DNA of 64,000 bases from Apostichopus japonicus (lineage: Eukaryota; Echinodermata; Holothuroidea; Aspidochirotida; Stichopodidae): the NCBI RefSeq assembly GCF_037975245.1, contig NC_092576.1, positions 21,205,611 to 21,269,610 on the forward strand, read 5' to 3'. Shown here piece after piece: positions 15,300-30,795 of the stretch. The stretch's first letter is position 1; every line of letters begins with the position of its first letter. The position numbers and the translations under genes are program-made. Under the pieces are notes generated by a model. The model saw only the letters and a program-made list of their open reading frames with translations, made no database searches and had not been told where the DNA came from.

Positions 15300-18200
15300 G
15301 GTACCGCACATTCGATTGATCGGTACCGCACATTCGATTGATCGGTACCGCACATTCGATTGATCGGTACCGCACATTCGATTGATCGGTACCGAACATT
15401 CGATTGATCGGTACCGCACATTCGATTGATCGGTACCGCACATTCTATTAATAGGTAACGCACATTCGATTGATCGGTACGGAACATTCGATTGATCGGT
15501 ACCGCACATTCGATTGATCGGTACCGCACATTCGATTGATCGGTACCGCACATTCGATTGATCGGTACCGCACATTCGATTGATCCGTACCGCACATTCG
15601 ATTAATCGGTACCGCACATTCGATTGATCGGAACGGAACATTCGATTGATCGGTACCGCACATTCGATTGATCGGTACCGCACATTCGATTCATCGGTAC
15701 GGAACATTCGATTGATCGGTAAGGAACATTCGATTGATCGGTAAGGAACATTCGATTGATCGGTACCGCACATTCGATTGATCGGTACCGCACATTCGAT
15801 TGATCGGTACCGCACATTCGATTGATCGGTACTGCACATTCGATTGATCGGTACTGCACATTCGATTGATCGGTACCGAACATTCGATTGATCGGTACCG
15901 CACATTCGATTGATCGGTACCGCACATTCGATTGATCGGAACGGAACATTCGATTGATCGGTACCGCACATTCGATTGATCGGAACGGAACATTCGATTG
16001 ATCGGTACCGCACATTCGTTTGATCGGTACCGCACATTCGATTGATCGGTACCGCACATTCGATTGATCGGTACGGAACATTCGATTGATCGGTACCGCA
16101 CATTCAATTGATCGGTACCGCACATTCGATTGATCGGTACTGCACATTCGATTGATCGGTACCGCACATTCGATTGATTGGTACCGCACATTCGATTGAT
16201 CGGTAACGCACATTCGACTGATCGGTAACGCACATTCGATTGATCGGTACGGAAAATTCGATTGATCGGAACGGAACATTCGATTGATCGGTACCGCACA
16301 TTCGATTGATCGGAACGGAACATTCGAATGATCGGTACTGCACATTCGATTGATCGGTACCGCACATTCGATTGATCGGTACCGCACATTCGATTGATCG
16401 GTACCGCACATTCGATTGATCGGAACGGAATGTTCGATTGATCGGTACCGCACATTCGATTGATCGGAACGGAACATTCGATTGATCGGTACCGCACATT
16501 CGTTTGATCGGTACCGCACATTCCATTGATCGATACCGCACATTCCATTGATCGGTACTGCACATTCGATTGATCGGTACTGCACATTCGACTGATCGGT
16601 ACCGCACATTCGATTGATCGGTACCGCACATTCGATTGATCGGTACCGCACATTCGATTGATCCGTACCGCACATTCGATTGATCGGTACCGCACATTCG
16701 ATTGATCGGTAACGCACATTCGACTGATCGGTAACGCACATTCGATTGATCGGTACGGAAAATTCGATTGATCGGAACGGAACATTCGATTGATCGGTAC
16801 CGCACATTCGATTGATCGGAACGGAACATTCGAATGATCGGTACTGCACATTCGATTGATCGGTACCGCACATTCTATTAATAGGTAACGCACATTCGAT
16901 TGATCGGTACGGAACATTCGATTGATCGGTACCGCACATTCGATTGATCGGTACCGCACATTCGATTGATCGGTACCGCACATTCGATTGATCGGTACCG
17001 CACATTCGATTGATCGGTACCGCACATTCGATTGATCGGTACCGCACATTCGATTGATCGGTACTTAACATTCGTTTGATCGGTACCGCATATTCGATTG
17101 ATCGGTACCGCACATTCGATTGATCGGTACCGCACATTCGATTGATCGGTCACGCACATTCGCTTGATCGGTACGGAACATTCGTTTGATCGGTACCGCA
17201 CATTCGATTGATCGGTACGGAACATTCGATTGATCGGTACGGAACATTCGATTGATCGGTACCGCACATTCGATTGATCGGTACTGCACATTCGATTGAT
17301 CCGTACCGCACATTCGATTGATCGGTACCGCACATTCGATTGATCGGAACGCAACATTCGATTGATCGGTACCGCACATTCGATTGATCCGTACCGCACA
17401 TTCGATTGATCGGTCACGCACATTCGATTGATCGGTACGGAACATTCGTTTGATCGGTACCGCACATTCGATTGATCGGTACGGAACATTCGATTGATCG
17501 GTAAGGAACATTCGATTGATCGGTACTGCACTTTTCGATTGATCGGTACCGCACATTCGATTGATCGGTACCGCACATTCGATTGATCGGTACCGCACAT
17601 TCGATTGATCGGTACGGAACATTCGATTGATCGGTACCGCACATTCGATTGATCCGTACCGCACATTCGATTGATCGGTACCGCACATTAGATTGATCGG
17701 TACCGCACATTCGATTGATCCGTACCGCACATTCGATTGATCGGTACTGCACATTCGATTGATCGGTACCGCACATTCGATTGATCGGTCACGCACATTC
17801 GATTGATCGGTACGGAACATTCGTTTGATCGGTACCGCACATTCGATTGATCGGTACGGAACATTCGATTGATCGGTAAGGAACATTCGATTGATCGGTA
17901 CTGCACATTCGATTGATCGGTACCGCACATTCGATTGATCGGTACCGCACATTCGATTGATCGGTACCGCACATTCGATTGATCGGTAACGCACATTCGA
18001 TTGATCGGTACGGAACATTCGTTTGATCGGTACCGCACATTCGATTGATCGGTACCGCACATTCGATTGATCGGTACCGCACATTCGATTGATCGGTACG
18101 GAACATTCGATTGATCGGTACGGAACATTCGATTGACCTGTACTGCACATTCGATTGATCGGTACCGCACATTCGATTGATCGGAACCGCACATTCGATT

Positions 18201-21200
18201 GATCGGTATCGCACATTCGATTGATCGGTACGGAACATTCGATTGATCGGTACCGCACATTCGATTGATCGGTACGGAACATTCGATTGATCGGTACCGC
18301 ACATTCGATTGATCCGTACCGCACATTCGATTGAGCGGTACCGCACATTCGATTGATCGGTCACGCACATTCGATTGATCGGTACGGAACATTCGTTTGA
18401 TCGGTACCGCACATTCGATTGATCGGTACGGAACATTCGATTGATCGGTAAGGAACATTCGATTGATCGGTACCGCACATTTGATTGATCGGTACCGCAT
18501 ATTCGATTGATCGGTACCGCACATTCGATTGATCGGTACCGCACATTCGATTGATCCGTACCGCACATTCGATTGATCGGTACCGCACATTCGATTGATC
18601 GGAACGGAACATTGGATTGATCGGTACCGCACATTCGATTGATCGGTACCGCACATTCGATTGATCGGTACCGCACATTCGATTGATCGGTACCGCACAT
18701 TCGTTTGATCGGTACCGCACATTCGATTGATCGGTACCGCACATTCGATTGATCTGTACCGCACATTCGATTGATCTGTACCGAACATTCGATTGATCGG
18801 TACCGCACATTCGATTGATCGGTACCGCACATTCTATTAATAGGTAACGCACATTCGATTGATCGGTACCGCACATTCGATTGATCGGTACCGCACATTC
18901 GATTGATCGGTACCGCACATTCGATTGATCGGTACCGCACATTCGATTGATCGGTACCGCACATTCGATTGATCGGAACGGAACATTCGATTGATCGGTA
19001 CCGCACATTCGATTGATCGGAACGGAACATTCGATTGATCGGTACCGCACATTCGATTGATCGGTACCGCACATTCGATTGATCGGTACCGCACATTCGA
19101 TTGATCGGTACCGCACATTCGATTGATCGGTACCGCACATTCGATTGATCGGTACCGCACATTCGATTGATCTGTACCGAACATTCGATTGATCGGTACC
19201 GCACATTCGATTGATCGGTACCGCACATTCTATTAATAGGTAACGCACATTCGATTGATCGGTACCGCACATTCGATTGATCGGTACTGCACATTCGATT
19301 GATCGGTACCGCACATTCGATTGATCGGTACCGCACATTCGATTGATCGGTACCGAACATTCGATTGATCGGTACCGCACATTCGATTGATCGGTACCGC
19401 ACATTCTATTAATAGGTAACGCACATTCGATTGATCGGTACGGAACATTCGATTGATCGGTACCGCACATTCGATTGATCGGTACCGCACATTCGATTGA
19501 TCGGTACCGCACATTCGATTGATCGGTACCGCACATTCGATTGATCCGTACCGCACATTCGATTAATCGGTACCGCACATTCGATTGATCGGAACGGAAC
19601 ATTCGATTGATCGGTACCGCACATTCGTTTGATCGGTACCGCACATTCGATTCATCGGTACGGAACATTCGATTGATCGGTAAGGAACATTCGATTGATC
19701 GGTAAGGAACATTCGATTGATCGGTACCGCACATTCGATTGATCGGTACCGCACATTCGATTGATCGGTACCGCACATTCGATTGATCGGTACTGCACAT
19801 TCGATTGATCGGTACTGCACATTCGATTGATCGGTACCGAACATTCGATTGATCGGTACCGCACATTCGATTGATCGGTACCGCACATTCGATTGATCGG
19901 AACGGAACATTCGATTGATCGGTACCGCACATTCGATTGATCGGAACGGAACATTCGATTGATCGGTACCGCACATTCGTTTGATCGGTACCGCACATTC
20001 GATTGATCGGTACCGCACATTCGATTGATCGGTACGGAACATTCGATTGATCGGTACCGCACATTCAATTGATCGGTACCGCACATTCGATTGATCGGTA
20101 CTGCACATTCGATTGATCGGTACCGCACATTCGATTGATTGGTACCGCACATTCGATTGATCGGTAACGCACATTCGACTGATCGGTAACGCACATTCGA
20201 TTGATCGGTACGGAAAATTCGATTGATCGGAACGGAACATTCGATTGATCGGTACCGCACATTCGATTGATCGGAACGGAACATTCGAATGATCGGTACT
20301 GCACATTCGATTGATCGGTACCGCACATTCGATTGATCGGTACCGCACATTCGATTGATCGGTACCGCACATTCGATTGATCGGAACGGAATGTTCGATT
20401 GATCGGTACCGCACATTCGATTGATCGGAACGGAACATTCGATTGATCGGTACCGCACATTCGTTTGATCGGTACCGCACATTCCATTGATCGATACCGC
20501 ACATTCCATTGATCGGTACTGCACATTCGATTGATCGGTACTGCACATTCGACTGATCGGTACCGCACATTCGATTGATCGGTACCGCACATTCGATTGA
20601 TCGGTACCGCACATTCGATTGATCCGTACCGCACATTCGATTGATCGGTACCGCACATTCGATTGATCGGTAACGCACATTCGACTGATCGGTAACGCAC
20701 ATTCGATTGATCGGTACGGAAAATTCGATTGATCGGAACGGAACATTCGATTGATCGGTACCGCACATTCGATTGATCGGAACGGAACATTCGAATGATC
20801 GGTACTGCACATTCGATTGATCGGTACCGCACATTCTATTAATAGGTAACGCACATTCGATTGATCGGTACGGAACATTCGATTGATCGGTACCGCACAT
20901 TCGATTGATCGGTACCGCACATTCGATTGATCGGTACCGCACATTCGATTGATCGGTACCGCACATTCGATTGATCGGTACCGCACATTCGATTGATCGG
21001 TACCGCACATTCGATTGATCGGTACTTAACATTCGTTTGATCGGTACCGCATATTCGATTGATCGGTACCGCACATTCGATTGATCGGTACCGCACATTC
21101 GATTGATCGGTCACGCACATTCGCTTGATCGGTACGGAACATTCGTTTGATCGGTACCGCACATTCGATTGATCGGTACGGAACATTCGATTGATCGGTA

Positions 21201-23245
21201 CGGAACATTCGATTGATCGGTACCGCACATTCGATTGATCGGTACTGCACATTCGATTGATCCGTACCGCACATTCGATTGATCGGTACCGCACATTCGA
21301 TTGATCGGAACGCAACATTCGATTGATCGGTACCGCACATTCGATTGATCCGTACCGCACATTCGATTGATCGGTCACGCACATTCGATTGATCGGTACG
21401 GAACATTCGTTTGATCGGTACCGCACATTCGATTGATCGGTACGGAACATTCGATTGATCGGTAAGGAACATTCGATTGATCGGTACTGCACTTTTCGAT
21501 TGATCGGTACCGCACATTCGATTGATCGGTACCGCACATTCGATTGATCGGTACCGCACATTCGATTGATCGGTACGGAACATTCGATTGATCGGTACCG
21601 CACATTCGATTGATCCGTACCGCACATTCGATTGATCGGTACCGCACATTAGATTGATCGGTACCGCACATTCGATTGATCCGTACCGCACATTCGATTG
21701 ATCGGTACTGCACATTCGATTGATCGGTACCGCACATTCGATTGATCGGTCACGCACATTCGATTGATCGGTACGGAACATTCGTTTGATCGGTACCGCA
21801 CATTCGATTGATCGGTACGGAACATTCGATTGATCGGTAAGGAACATTCGATTGATCGGTACTGCACATTCGATTGATCGGTACCGCACATTCGATTGAT
21901 CGGTACCGCACATTCGATTGATCGGTACCGCACATTCGATTGATCGGTAACGCACATTCGATTGATCGGTACGGAACATTCGTTTGATCGGTACCGCACA
22001 TTCGATTGATCGGTACCGCACATTCGATTGATCGGTACCGCACATTCGATTGATCGGTACGGAACATTCGATTGATCGGTACGGAACATTCGATTGACCT
22101 GTACTGCACATTCGATTGATCGGTACCGCACATTCGATTGATCGGAACCGCACATTCGATTGATCGGTATCGCACATTCGATTGATCGGTACGGAACATT
22201 CGATTGATCGGTACCGCACATTCGATTGATCGGTACGGAACATTCGATTGATCGGTACCGCACATTCGATTGATCCGTACCGCACATTCGATTGAGCGGT
22301 ACCGCACATTCGATTGATCGGTCACGCACATTCGATTGATCGGTACGGAACATTCGTTTGATCGGTACCGCACATTCGATTGATCGGTACGGAACATTCG
22401 ATTGATCGGTAAGGAACATTCGATTGATCGGTACCGCACATTTGATTGATCGGTACCGCATATTCGATTGATCGGTACCGCACATTCGATTGATCGGTAC
22501 CGCACATTCGATTGATCCGTACCGCACATTCGATTGATCGGTACCGCACATTCGATTGATCGGAACGGAACATTGGATTGATCGGTACCGCACATTCGAT
22601 TGATCGGTACCGCACATTCGATTGATCGGTACCGCACATTCGATTGATCGGTACCGCACATTCGTTTGATCGGTACCGCACATTCGATTGATCGGTACCG
22701 CACATTCGATTGATCTGTACCGCACATTCGATTGATCTGTACCGAACATTCGATTGATCGGTACCGCACATTCGATTGATCGGTACCGCACATTCTATTA
22801 ATAGGTAACGCACATTCGATTGATCGGTACCGCACATTCGATTGATCGGTACCGCACATTCGATTGATCGGTACCGCACATTCGATTGATCGGTACCGCA
22901 CATTCGATTGATCGGTACCGCACATTCGATTGATCGGAACGGAACATTCGATTGATCGGTACCGCACATTCGATTGATCGGAACGGAACATTCGATTGAT
23001 CGGTACCGCACATTCGATTGATCGGTACCGCACATTCGATTGATCGGTACCGCACATTCGATTGATCGGTACCGCACATTCGATTGATCGGTACCGCACA
23101 TTCGATTGATCGGTACCGCACATTCGATTGATCTGTACCGAACATTCGATTGATCGGTACCGCACATTCGATTGATCGGTACCGCACATTCTATTAATAG
23201 GTAACGCACATTCGATTGATCGGTACCGCACATTCGATTGATCGG
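15300..23245 (+). repeat. Adjacent duplication E, 3961 bp twice, nearly identical
   Basis: Copy 1 spans about 15,300-19,260 and copy 2 about 19,261-23,245. The spacing is 3961 bp, 180 monomers plus one base from the shared CACTTTTCG insertion near 17,531 and 21,492. Palindrome monomers pair as 15445/19406, 16875/20836, 18834/22795 and 19230/23191. The only clear differences I located are near 15,668/19,629 (CGATTG against CGTTTG) and near 19,288 (C against T). This is the largest and cleanest duplication in the window. Confidence 0.92.
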
Positions 23246-26200
23246 TACCGCACATTCGATTGATCGGTACCGCACATTCGATTGATCGGTACCGCACATT
23301 CGATTGATCGGTACCGCACATTCGATTGATCGGAACGGAACATTCGATTGATCGGTACCGCACATTCGATTGATCGGAACAGAACATTCGATTGATCGGT
23401 ACCGCACATTCGTTTGATCGGTACCGCACATTCGATTGATCGGTACCGCACATTCGATTGATCGGTACGGAACATTCGATTGATCGGTACTGCACATTCA
23501 ATTGATCGGTACCGCACATTCGATTGATCGGTACTGCACATTCGATTGATCGGTACCGCACATTCGATTGATCGGTACCGCACATTCGATTGATCGGTAA
23601 CGCACATTCGACTGATCGGTAACGCACATTCGATTGATCGGTACGGAAAATTCGATTGATCGGAACGGAACATTCGATTGATCGGTACCGCACATTCGAT
23701 TGATCGGAACGGAACATTCGAATGATCGGTACTGCACATTCGATTGATCGGTACCGCACATTCGATTGATCGGTACCGCACATTCGATTGATCGGTACCG
23801 CACATTCGATTGATCGGAACGGAATATTCGATTGATCGGTACCGCACATTCGATTGATCGGAACGGAACATTCGATTGATCGGTACCGCACATTCGTTTG
23901 ATCGGTACCGCACATTCCATTGATCGATACCGCACATTCGATTGATCGGTACTGCACATTCGATTGATCGGTACTGCACATTCGACTGATCGGTACCGCA
24001 CATTCGATTGATCGGTACCGCACATTCGATTGATCGGTACCGCACATTCGATTGATCCGTACCGCACATTCGATTGATCGGTCACGCACATTCGCTTGAT
24101 CTGTACTGAACATTCGTTTGATCGGTACCGCACATTCGATTGATCGGTACGGAACATTCGATTGATCGGTACGGAACATTCGATTGATCGGTACGGAACA
24201 TTCGATTGATCTGTAAGGAACATTCGATTGATCGGTACTGCACATTCGATTGATCGGAACGGAACATTCGATTGATCGGTACCGCACATTCGATTGATCG
24301 GTACCGCACATTCGATTGATCGGAACGGAACATTCGATTGATCGGTACCGCACATTCGATTGATCGGAACGGAACATTCGATTGATCGGGCACATTCGTT
24401 TGATCGGTACCGCACATTCGATTGATCGGTACCGCACATTCGATTGATCGGTACTGCACATTCGATTGATCGGTACTGCACATTCGATTGATCGGTACCG
24501 CACATTCGATTGATCGGAACGGAACATTGGATTGATCGGTACCGCACATTCGATTGATCGGTACCGCACATTCGATTGATCGGTACCGCACATTCGATTG
24601 ATCGGTACCGCACATTCGTTTGATCGGTACCGCACATTCGATTGATCGGTACCGCACATTCGATTGATCTGTACCGCACATTCGATTGATCTGTACCGAA
24701 CATTCGATTGATCGGTACCGCACATTCGATTGATCGGTACCGCACATTCTATTAATAGGTAACGCACATTCGATTGATCGGTACCGCACATTCGATTGAT
24801 CGGTACCGCACATTCGATTGATCGGTACCGCACATTCGATTGATCGGTACCGCACATTCGATTGATCGGTACCGCACATTCGATTGATCGGAACGGAACA
24901 TTCGATTGATCGGTACCGCACATTCGATTGATCGGAACGGAACATTCGATTGATCGGTACCGCACATTCGATTGATCGGTACCGCACATTCGATTGATCG
25001 GTACCGCACATTCGATTGATCGGTACCGCACATTCGATTGATCGGTACCGCACATTCGATTGATCGGTACCGCACATTCGATTGATCTGTACCGAACATT
25101 CGATTGATCGGTACCGCACATTCGATTGATCGGTACCGCACATTCTATTAATAGGTAACGCACATTCGATTGATCGGTACCGCACATTCGATTGATCGGT
25201 ACCGCACATTCGATTGATCGGTACCGCACATTCGATTGATCGGTACCGCACATTCGATTGATCGGTACCGCACATTCGATTGATCGGAACGGAACATTCG
25301 ATTGATCGGTACCGCACATTCGATTGATCGGAACAGAACATTCGATTGATCGGTACCGCACATTCGTTTGATCGGTACCGCACATTCGATTGATCGGTAC
25401 CGCACATTCGATTGATCGGTACGGAACATTCGATTGATCGGTACTGCACATTCAATTGATCGGTACCGCACATTCGATTGATCGGTACTGCACATTCGAT
25501 TGATCGGTACCGCACATTCGATTGATCGGTACCGCACATTCGATTGATCGGTAACGCACATTCGACTGATCGGTAACGCACATTCGATTGATCGGTACGG
25601 AAAATTCGATTGATCGGAACGGAACATTCGATTGATCGGTACCGCACATTCGATTGATCGGAACGGAACATTCGAATGATCGGTACTGCACATTCGATTG
25701 ATCGGTACCGCACATTCGATTGATCGGTACGGAACATTCGATTGATCGGTACCGCACATTCGATTGATCGGAACGGAATATTCGATTGATCGGTACCGCA
25801 CATTCGATTGATCGGAACGGAACATTCGATTGATCGGTACCGCACATTCGTTTGATCGGTACCGCACATTCCATTGATCGATACCGCACATTCGATTGAT
25901 CGGTACTGCACATTCGATTGATCGGTACTGCACATTCGACTGATCGGTACCGCACATTCGATTGATCGGTACCGCACATTCGATTGATCGGTACCGCACA
26001 TTCGATTGATCCGTACCGCACATTCGATTGATCGGTCACGCACATTCGCTTGATCTGTACTGAACATTCGTTTGATCGGTACAGCACATTCGATTGATCG
26101 GTACGGAACATTCGATTGATCGGTACGGAACATTCGATTGATCGGTACGGAACATTCGATTGATCTGTAAGGAACATTCGATTGATCGGTACTGCACATT

Positions 26201-26469
26201 CGATTGATCGGAACGGAACATTCGATTGATCGGTACCGCACATTCGATTGATCGGTACCGCACATTCGATTGATCGGAACGGAACATTCGATTGATCGGT
26301 ACCGCACATTCGATTGATCGGAACGGAACATTCGATTGATCGGGCACATTCGTTTGATCGGTACCGCACATTCGATTGATCGGTACCGCACATTCGATTG
26401 ATCGGTACTGCACATTCGATTGATCGGTACTGCACATTCGATTGATCGGTACCGCACATTCGATTGATC
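22540..26469 (+). repeat. Adjacent duplication F, 1954 bp twice
   Basis: Copy 1 is about 22,540-24,515 and copy 2 about 24,494-26,469, spaced 1954 bp. That is 89 monomers minus the shared 4-bp deletion GATCGGGCAC (24,388 and 26,342). Palindrome monomers pair as 22795/24749 and 23191/25145. The left end of copy 1 lies within copy 2 of duplication E, so this event followed E or involved an E-like copy. Confidence 0.87.
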
Positions 26470-29400
26470 GGTACTGCACATTCGATTGATCGGTACCGCA
26501 CATTCGATTGATCGGTACCGCACATTCGATTGATCGGTAACGCACATTCGACTGATCGGTAACGCACATTCGATTGATCGGTACGGAAAATTCGATTGAT
26601 CGGAACGGAACATTCGATTGATCGGTACCGCACATTCGATTGATCGGAACGGAACATTCGAATGATCGGTACTGCACATTCGATTGATCGGTACCGCACA
26701 TTCTATTAATAGGTAACGCACATTCGATTGATCGGTACGGAACATTCGATTGATCGGTACCGCACATTCGATTGATCGGTACCGCACATTCGATTGATCG
26801 GTACCGCACATTCGATTGATCGGTACCGCACATCGATTGATCGGTACCGCACATTCGATTGATCGGTACCGCACATTCGATTGATCGGTACGGAACATTC
26901 GATTGATCGGTACGGAACATTCGATTGATTGGTACCGCACATTCGATTGATCGGTACCGCACATTCGATTGATCGGTACGGAACATTCGTTTGATCGGTA
27001 CCGCACATTCGATTGATCGGTACCGCACATTCGATTGATCGGTACCGCACATTCGATTGATCGGTCACGCACATTCGCTTGATCGGTACGGAACATTCGT
27101 TTGATCGGTACCGCACATTCGATTGATCGGTACATAACATTCGATTGATCGGTACGGATCATTCGATTGATCGGTACCGCACATTCGATTGATCGGTACT
27201 GCACATTCGATTGATCCGTACCGCACATTCGATTGATCGGTACCGCACATTCGATTGATCGGAACGGAACATTCGATTGATCGGTACCGCACATTCGATT
27301 GATCCGTACCGCACATTCGATTGATCGGTCACGCACATTCGATTGATCTGTACGGAACATTCGTTTGATCGGTACCGCACATTCGATTGATCGGTACGGA
27401 ACATTCGATTGATCGGTAAGGAACATTCGATTGATCGGTACTGCACATTCGATTGATCGGTACCGCACATTCGATTGATCGGTACCGCACATTCGATTGA
27501 TCGGTACCGCACATTCGATTGATCGGTACGGAACATTCGATTGATCGGTACCGCACATTCGATTGATCCGTACCGCACATTCGATTGATCGGTACCGCAC
27601 ATTCGATTGATCGGTACCGCACATTCGATTGATCGGTCACGCACATTCGATTGATCGGTACGGAACATTCGTTTGATCGGTACCGCACATTCGATTGATC
27701 GGTACGGAACATTCGATTGATCGGTAAGGAACATTCGATTGATCGGTAAGGAACATTCGATTGATCGGTACCGCACATTCGATTGATCGGTACCGCACAT
27801 TCGATTGATCGGTACCGCACATTCGATTGATCGGTAACGCACATTCGATTGATCGGTACGGAACATTCGTTTGATCGGTACCGCACATTCGATTGATCGG
27901 TACCGCACATTCGATTGATCGGTACCGCACATTCGATTGATCTGTACCGAACATTCGATTGATCGGTACCGCACATTCGATTGATCGGTACCGCACATTC
28001 TATTAATAGGTAACGCACATTCGATTGATCGGTACCGCACATTCGATTGATCGGTACCGCACATTCGATTGATCGGTACCGCACATTCGATTGATCGGTA
28101 CCGCACATTCGATTGATCGGTACCGCACATTCGATTGATCGGAACGGAACATTCGATTGATCGGTACCGCACATTCGATTGATCGGAACGGAACATTCGA
28201 TTGATCGGTACCGCACATTCGTTTGATCGGTACCGCACATTCGATTGATCGGTACCGCACATTCGATTGATCGGTACGGAACATTCGATTGATCGGTACT
28301 GCACATTCAATTGATCGGTACCGCACATTCGATTGATCGGTACTGCACATTCGATTGATCGGTACCGCACATTCGATTGATCGGTACCGCACATTCGATT
28401 GATCGGTAACGCACATTCGACTGATCGGTAACGCACATTCGATTGATCGGTACGGAAAATTCGATTGATCGGAACGGAACATTCGATTGATCGGTACCGC
28501 ACATTCGATTGATCGGAACGGAACATTCGAATGATCGGTACTGCACATTCGATTGATCGGTACCGCACATTCGATTGATCGGTACCGCACATTCGATTGA
28601 TCGGTACCGCACATTCGATTGATCGGAACGGAATATTCGATTGATCGGTACCGCACATTCGATTGATCGGAACGGAACATTCGATTGATCGGTACCGCAC
28701 ATTCGTTTGATCGGTACCGCACATTCCATTGATCGATACCGCACATTCGATTGATCGGTACTGCACATTCGATTGATCGGTACTGCACATTCGACTGATC
28801 GGTACCGCACATTCGATTGATCGGTACCGCACATTCGATTGATCGGTACCGCACATTCGATTGATCCGTACCGCACATTCGATTGATCGGTCACGCACAT
28901 TCGCTTGATCTGTACTGAACATTCGTTTGATCGGTACCGCACATTCGATTGATCGGTACGGAACATTCGATTGATCGGTACGGAACATTCGATTGATCGG
29001 TACGGAACATTCGATTGATCTGTAAGGAACATTCGATTGATCGGTACTGCACATTCGATTGATCGGAACGGAACATTCGATTGATCGGTACCGCACATTC
29101 GATTGATCGGTACCGCACATTCGATTGATCGGAACGGAACATTCGATTGATCGGTACCGCACATTCGATTGAATGGAACGGAACATTCGATTGATCGGGC
29201 ACATTCGTTTGATCGGTACCGCACATTCGATTGATCGGTACCGCACATTCGATTGATCGGTACGGAACATTCGATTGATCGGTACTGCACATTCGATTGA
29301 TCGGTACCGCACATTCGATTGATCGGTACTGCACATTCGATTGATCGGTACCGCACATTCGATTGATCGGTACCGCACATTCGATTGATCGGTAACGCAC

Positions 29401-30795
29401 ATTCGACTGATCGGTAACGCACATTCGATTGATCGGTACGGAAAATTCGATTGATCGGAACGGAACATTCGATTGATCGGTACCGCACATTCGATTGATC
29501 GGAACGGAACATTCGAATGATCGGTACTGCACATTCGATTGATCGGTACCGCACATTCTATTAATAGGTAACGCACATTCGATTGATCGGTACGGAACAT
29601 TCGATTGATCGGTACCGCACATTCGATTGATCGGTACCGCACATTCGATTGATCGGTACCGCACATTCGATTGATCGGTACCGCACATCGATTGATCGGT
29701 ACCGCACATTCGATTGATCGGTACCGCACATTCGATTGATCGGTACGGAACATTCGATTGATCGGTACGGAACATTCGATTGATTGGTACCGCACATTCG
29801 ATTGATCGGTACCGCACATTCGATTGATCGGTACGGAACATTCGTTTGATCGGTACCGCACATTCGATTGATCGGTACCGCACATTCGATTGATCGGTAC
29901 CGCACATTCGATTGATCGGTCACGCACATTCGCTTGATCGGTACGGAACATTCGTTTGATCGGTACCGCACATTCGATTGATCGGTACGGAACATTCGAT
30001 TGATCGGTACGGATCATTCGATTGATCGGTACCGCACATTCGATTGATCGGTACTGCACATTCGATTGATCCGTACCGCACATTCGATTGATCGGTACCG
30101 CACATTCGATTGATCGGAACGGAACATTCGATTGATCGGTACCGCACATTCGATTGATCCGTACCGCACATTCGATTGATCGGTCACGCACATTCGATTG
30201 ATCGGTACGGAACATTCGTTTGATCGGTACCGCACATTCGATTGATCGGTACGGAACATTCGATTGATCGGTAAGGAACATTCGATTGATCGGTACTGCA
30301 CATTCGATTGATCGGTACCGCACATTCGATTGATCGGTACCGCACATTCGATTGATCGGTACCGCACATTCGATTGATCGGTACGGAACATTCGATTGAT
30401 CGGTACCGCACATTCGATTGATCCGTACCGCACATTCGATTGATCGGTACCGCACATTCGATTGATCGGTACCGCACATTCGATTGATCGGTCACGCACA
30501 TTCGATTGATCGGTACGGAACATTCGTTTGATCGGTACCGCACATTCGATTGATCGGTACGGAACATTCGATTGATCGGTAAGGAACATTCGATTGATCG
30601 GTAAGGAACATTCGATTGATCGGTACCGCACATTCGATTGATCGGTACCGCACATTCGATTGATCGGTACCGCACATTCGATTGATCGGTAACGCACATT
30701 CGATTGATCGGTACGGAACATTCGTTTGATCGGTACCGCACATTCGATTGATCGGTACCGCACATTCGATTGATCGGTACCGCACATTCGATTGA
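25010..30795 (+). repeat. Adjacent duplication G, 2855 bp twice
   Basis: Copy 1 is about 25,010-27,864 and copy 2 about 27,865-30,795, spaced 2855 bp. That is 130 monomers minus five bases, fully explained by two shared deletions: 4 bp at 26,342/29,197 and 1 bp at 26,832/29,687. Palindrome monomers pair as 25145/28000 and 26703/29558. The unit overlaps duplication F, which gives a third copy of the 4-bp deletion and a nested history. Confidence 0.88.
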
